Source: Mycolicibacterium sp. ND9-15 (lineage in GTDB: Bacteria; Actinomycetota; Actinomycetes; Mycobacteriales; Mycobacteriaceae). From it: a stretch of DNA of 64,000 nucleotides. The notes beneath the pieces were generated by a model. That model did no database searches and was not told the origin of the DNA. It saw only the letters and a program-made list of their open reading frames with translations. The translations under genes and the position numbers were made by a program. Location: positions 843,501 through 907,500 of the forward strand of contig NZ_CP142362.1 of assembly GCF_035918395.1 (NCBI RefSeq). The letters run 5' to 3'. Of this stretch, positions 61,300-64,000 are shown one piece after another (position 1 is the first letter of the stretch; each line of letters begins with the position of its first letter).

Positions 61300-62073
61300 T
61301 CACTGCACATCGGAAATGAGCTTGGCCTCAATGGTTCTGTCCGTTCCGACCGCGAGTGTGTTGCGCCTCGCGGCCGCCAGGTGGTCGGTGGCCAACCGCG
61401 CCGCTCGAGCCTGGTTGCCGTCGCGGATCGCCTCGAGCAGGCGTTGGTGATCGCGTAGTGCGGCCCGCATCGTCTTGTCGTTCATCGGGTCGGCGCCGGT
61501 CTCGTCGCCCCACACCGACGACTCATGCGACGACCAGATCAGCTCCAGGGAGCCGATCAGCAGGATCATCGGCTCGTTGCCGCACCTGGACACGATTGTC
61601 TCGTGAAAACGCCTGGCGTTGCGCACGTACTGCGATAGGTCATCGAATTGGTCGATCTGCCTTTGTATTTCGTCTTCGAGGTAGGGCACGACCTCGGTCA
61701 TGCGGTCCATGCGGGCCGCGCACATGCTCGCGCAGATCGGCTCGAGGTGCAGCAGCGCGCCGCTGACATCCGCCGGTGTCGCCGAGCGGGCCTGCAACAC
61801 CATGCTGATCATGTGCGCGGTCCGGTCCGCCGACGGCAGGCGCACGACCGCGCCACCCATGTTGCCGCGGCGCACCGAGATCAGCCCCTCCATCTCCAGG
61901 ATGTGGATCGCCTCGCGCAACGCCGGCGGGCTCACCGCGAACTCCGCAAGGAGGCCGTCTTGGGACGGCAGCACGTCGCCCTCCTTGAGCCGCCCGGACA
62001 GGATGTCGTTTCGCAACCGCGCGGCGATGATCTCGGCCACCCGCGGCTGACGGATCCGGTGCGTGCTGGTCAT
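61300..62073 (-). CDS. GntR family regulator (FadR/FCD subfamily)
   Basis: A 257-residue repressor/activator. The winged HTH is in residues 10-75 (LSGRLKEGDVLPSQDGLLAE, VSPPALREAIHILEMEGLI) and the FCD ligand domain covers the rest (FHETIVSRCGNEPMILLIGS). ATG at 62073 overlaps the thioesterase stop (ATGA). A 20-bp palindrome with core CTTGTACAAG lies upstream of the operon and fits an FCD-type GntR site. It probably controls the thioesterase operon and the divergent hydratases, in response to an organic acid or its CoA ester. Confidence 0.9.
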   Translation of the reverse strand: MTSTHRIRQPRVAEIIAARLRNDILSGRLKEGDVLPSQDGLLAEFAVSPPALREAIHILEMEGLISVRRGNMGGAVVRLPSADRTAHMISMVLQARSATPADVSGALLHLEPICASMCAARMDRMTEVVPYLEDEIQRQIDQFDDLSQYVRNARRFHETIVSRCGNEPMILLIGSLELIWSSHESSVWGDETGADPMNDKTMRAALRDHQRLLEAIRDGNQARAARLATDHLAAARRNTLAVGTDRTIEAKLISDVQ

Positions 62074-62720
62074 CTCGGCCGGCGCTTCCCGAAGTCGAAG
62101 ACCGACAACCGCTCGGGCGAGGACGCCGAGGTGTTGAACTCCCCGGTGCACAACACCTCGTCGTCAAGCAGCAGCCGCGCGGTCGACGTGACACGTCCAT
62201 CGGACTCCACGCGGGTCACGTCGAAACTCAACTCGGCCAGGATCGGTGTCGGCCTGCGAAAAATGACGGTCAGCGAGCGCGTCTTACCCGTTCGCCCAGT
62301 GGCGCAACTGTGATGCTGGGTGACGCAATCGAAGAACACCGCGAGAAATCCGCCGTACACCAAACCCGGCGGGCCCTCGAACAGGACGGGAAAAGTGACC
62401 CGCCCCGATGCGGAGTCGGCGCCGATCTCGTCGAAGGTGTACTCGGGGAACGCCGGGTTGTAGGCGCCGATATCGAAGGCGTGATCGAGGTAAACCCGTT
62501 GCGAATCGGTCGCGTCGGGCCCGATGCGCGGTGTCGGGTCCGACGGTGCCGTGGCGGCGAGTTCGCGCTCCCATTCGTCGATCTGCCGAAGCATCGTGTC
62601 GACGGTGGGATGGTTGTGTTCCAACGACAGCAGCAGTCCGCTCAGCCGGCGGATGGCACCCGCGGCGGCGACGGTCTGCGCCAGCGGTTGCTCGCCGAAG
62701 GTGGGCGTGTCCTGTGCCAT
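62070..62720 (-). CDS. PaaI-type hotdog thioesterase
   Basis: A 216-residue hotdog thioesterase. The signature GPPGLVYGGFLAVFFDCVTQ keeps the HGG-like core with Tyr instead of His (VYGG). The beta-strand pattern (SLTVIFRRPTPILAELSFDV) is normal. It probably releases free acids from accumulated CoA esters. ATG at 62720. It heads the minus-strand operon, divergent from the hydratase genes, with a regulon-like operator and the GntR site in the 96-bp gap. The N-terminal 80 residues are similar in style to the thioesterase at 36797. Confidence 0.83.
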   Translation of the reverse strand: MAQDTPTFGEQPLAQTVAAAGAIRRLSGLLLSLEHNHPTVDTMLRQIDEWERELAATAPSDPTPRIGPDATDSQRVYLDHAFDIGAYNPAFPEYTFDEIGADSASGRVTFPVLFEGPPGLVYGGFLAVFFDCVTQHHSCATGRTGKTRSLTVIFRRPTPILAELSFDVTRVESDGRVTSTARLLLDDEVLCTGEFNTSASSPERLSVFDFGKRRPR

Positions 62721-62750
62721 CGGTGCCCTTCCGTCAGCGATGCTGTCCTT

Positions 62751-62770
62751 GCTAACTTGTACAAGATAGC
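62751..62770. promoter_or_regulatory. Palindromic candidate GntR/FCD site
   Basis: GCTAACTTGTACAAGATAGC is a near-perfect 20-bp palindrome; the core CTTGTACAAG (62756-62765) is perfect. It lies in the divergent promoter of the GntR-containing operon, beside the TetR-type operator at 62773. This core resembles known FCD GntR targets. Confidence 0.65.
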
Positions 62771-62772
62771 AA

Positions 62773-62791
62773 TACTGTAGGGCTAACCGTA
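62773..62791. promoter_or_regulatory. Regulon operator copy 8 (degenerate)
   Basis: TACTGTAG-GGC-TAACCGTA matches 13 of 16 arm positions of the consensus. It is next to the GntR palindrome, so this promoter probably integrates two regulators. Confidence 0.55.
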
Positions 62792-62816
62792 TAGCGGCAG
62801 ATTGGCGGGTTCAACG

Positions 62817-63623
62817 GTGACCGATGCGGCCGACGACGGTGTGGTGGCGACATCGCGTGACGGCGCGGTCTTGCGCATCACGCTCGACCGACCGGTCCGG
62901 CGTAATGCGCTGAGCCACAGCATGGTCGACGTGCTGGTCGACGCCCTGACCGCTGCCGCCACCGACGACTCGCTGCGCGCCGTGCATATCAGCGGCGGCG
63001 GTTCGGACTTCTGCGCGGGCGCGGACTGGGTGGCCGCCAACACCGGCGAACAGCGGCCCCGCACCGGCGACCTGGTCCGGCGCCTACCCCACGGAGCTCA
63101 CCGGGCGATCGAACTTGTGCACACGCTTCACCTCCCGGTGGTGTGCACGGTTCGCGGGTGGGCAGCGGCCCTCGGCTGCAACCTGGCGTTGGCAGCCGAC
63201 TTCACCGTCGCCGCAGAGGACGCGGTGTTCTGGGAACCGTTCCTCGGCCGCGGCTTCAGCCCCGATTCGGGTTCGACCTGGCTGCTGCCCCGGCTCGTCG
63301 GTCTGGCGCGCGCCAAGCGGATGCTATTGCTCGGCGAGAAGGTCAGCGGCGCCGAGGCGGCCGAGTGGGGTCTGATCCACGCCGCGGTGCCCGAAACCGA
63401 ATTGCACACTGCGAGCGAAGAACTCATCGCACGACTGGCGTCGGGTCCGACGGTGGCGCTCGGCCTGGCCAAGCAGGCCATCCACTACGGCCAGCACGCG
63501 TCGCTTACCGACACTATGAACCAGGAGCTCTACAACGTCGAGTTGTCCTGCCGAACCACCGATTTCAAAGAAGGACTGGCGGCGTTCCGTGACAAGCGCG
63601 CGCCGGAGTTCCACGGGCGCTGA
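62817..63623 (+). CDS. Enoyl-CoA hydratase/isomerase
   Basis: A 268-residue crotonase. The oxyanion stretch DFCAGADWVAA and TVRGWAAALGCNLALAADF are visible. GTG at 62817 is taken; the frame also opens with a TTG at 62802 that lacks a clear ribosome site. It is divergent from the thioesterase gene and preceded by a regulon-like operator and the GntR palindrome. It is followed at 15 bp by another hydratase gene in the same orientation, suggesting an operon. Confidence 0.88.
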   Translation: MTDAADDGVVATSRDGAVLRITLDRPVRRNALSHSMVDVLVDALTAAATDDSLRAVHISGGGSDFCAGADWVAANTGEQRPRTGDLVRRLPHGAHRAIELVHTLHLPVVCTVRGWAAALGCNLALAADFTVAAEDAVFWEPFLGRGFSPDSGSTWLLPRLVGLARAKRMLLLGEKVSGAEAAEWGLIHAAVPETELHTASEELIARLASGPTVALGLAKQAIHYGQHASLTDTMNQELYNVELSCRTTDFKEGLAAFRDKRAPEFHGR

Positions 63624-63638
63624 CGGATAGGAAGAGAA

Positions 63639-64000
63639 TTGTCCACCAGGTTTGACGACATCACCTACCAGGTCGACGGGCACAAGGCGACGATCACCTT
63701 GAACCGTCCCAACGCGCTCAACGCACTGAGCCCGCACATGATCGCCGAACTCCGCGCCGCCTACCACGACGCCGAGAACGACGACGACATCTGGATCCTG
63801 ATCGTGACCGGCACGGGCCGGGCCTTTTGCACCGGCGCCGACGTCGGCGAGATCCCCGAGGACGGCAGGGTGATCTACGAGCGCCCCTACCTGTCCACCT
63901 ACGACCAGTGGGAGGCGCCGCAGGAGGGCACACCGCCGTTCCGGCGGATGGCCAAACCGGTCCTCACCGCGGTCAACGGATTGTGCTGTGGCGCCGGTCT
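63639..64000 (+). CDS. Enoyl-CoA hydratase/isomerase, cut by window edge
   Basis: The N-terminal 120 residues of another crotonase: ITYQVDGHKATITLNRPNAL, the oxyanion stretch FCTGADVGE, and VLTAVNGLCCGAGL at the edge. TTG at 63639 is used because AGGAAG lies 4 bp upstream and no ATG or GTG fits. It continues the operon with the hydratase before it. Confidence 0.85.
   Translation, partial: MSTRFDDITYQVDGHKATITLNRPNALNALSPHMIAELRAAYHDAENDDDIWILIVTGTGRAFCTGADVGEIPEDGRVIYERPYLSTYDQWEAPQEGTPPFRRMAKPVLTAVNGLCCGAG

Noticed and set aside
1..64000. tRNA or rRNA genes
   Set aside because: I saw no cloverleaf-like or rRNA-like stretch in any gap; short ones could still be missed by eye.

Overview
The window is high-GC actinobacterial DNA and almost certainly comes from a non-tuberculous Mycobacterium (Mycolicibacterium-type). 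The evidence is gene order: the left 18 kb follows, from memory, the M. tuberculosis order Rv3054c-Rv3059 and Rv3062-Rv3063 (FMN reductase, TetR, dinB2, SDR, TetR, cyp136, then ligB, cstA), with extra genes inserted. GTG and TTG starts, F420-type LLM oxidoreductases, several P450s and many FadD/FadE/EchA-type genes fit the same lineage.

Layout. 1-6.4 kb: FMN reductase facing a TetR-dinB2-AAA ATPase operon, then the SDR/TetR/CYP136 locus. 6.4-12.4 kb: a stand-alone LeuA-type regulatory domain, a PAS-ANTAR protein, a TauE/SafE exporter, a phosphotransferase, a pyruvate dehydrogenase/oxidase-like TPP enzyme broken by a one-base frameshift, and an SDR. 12.5-18.2 kb: a membrane sulfite-oxidase-like molybdoenzyme, DNA ligase LigB, and the carbon-starvation transporter CstA with its YbdD partner. 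18.2-25.8 kb: a defence-type insertion, a complete type I restriction-modification operon (hsdM-hsdS-hsdR) next to a 13E12-type DUF222/HNH gene with an apparent SOS box.

25.9-64 kb is one long catabolic region of about 37 genes: two P450s, two F420 LLM oxidoreductases, a Baeyer-Villiger-type monooxygenase, a KshA-like Rieske oxygenase, an aldehyde dehydrogenase, a molybdopterin oxidoreductase, two acyl-CoA synthetases, a class III CoA-transferase, an acyl-CoA carboxyltransferase, paired acyl-CoA dehydrogenases, four enoyl-CoA hydratases, two thiolases, two amidohydrolases, a DHDPS-type aldolase, SDRs, SnoaL-like proteins and thioesterases. Genes lie in tightly coupled divergent operons. I infer ring or side-chain oxygenation, CoA activation and beta-oxidation-like breakdown of a hydrophobic alicyclic, terpenoid or steroid-like substrate; the sequence does not identify it.

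The most interesting signal is a palindromic site, TACTGTAA-N3-TTACAGTA, repeated in the divergent promoters of this region (clear sites near 28.2, 35.0, 39.5, 43.0, 46.6, 58.2 and 62.8 kb, a weak one near 56.3 kb). Two TetR proteins encoded in it (40.7 and 58.4 kb) have nearly identical helix-turn-helix segments. This looks like a dedicated regulon of about 35 kb. Three families of intergenic palindromic repeats sit just after stop codons, probably as terminators or REP-like elements.
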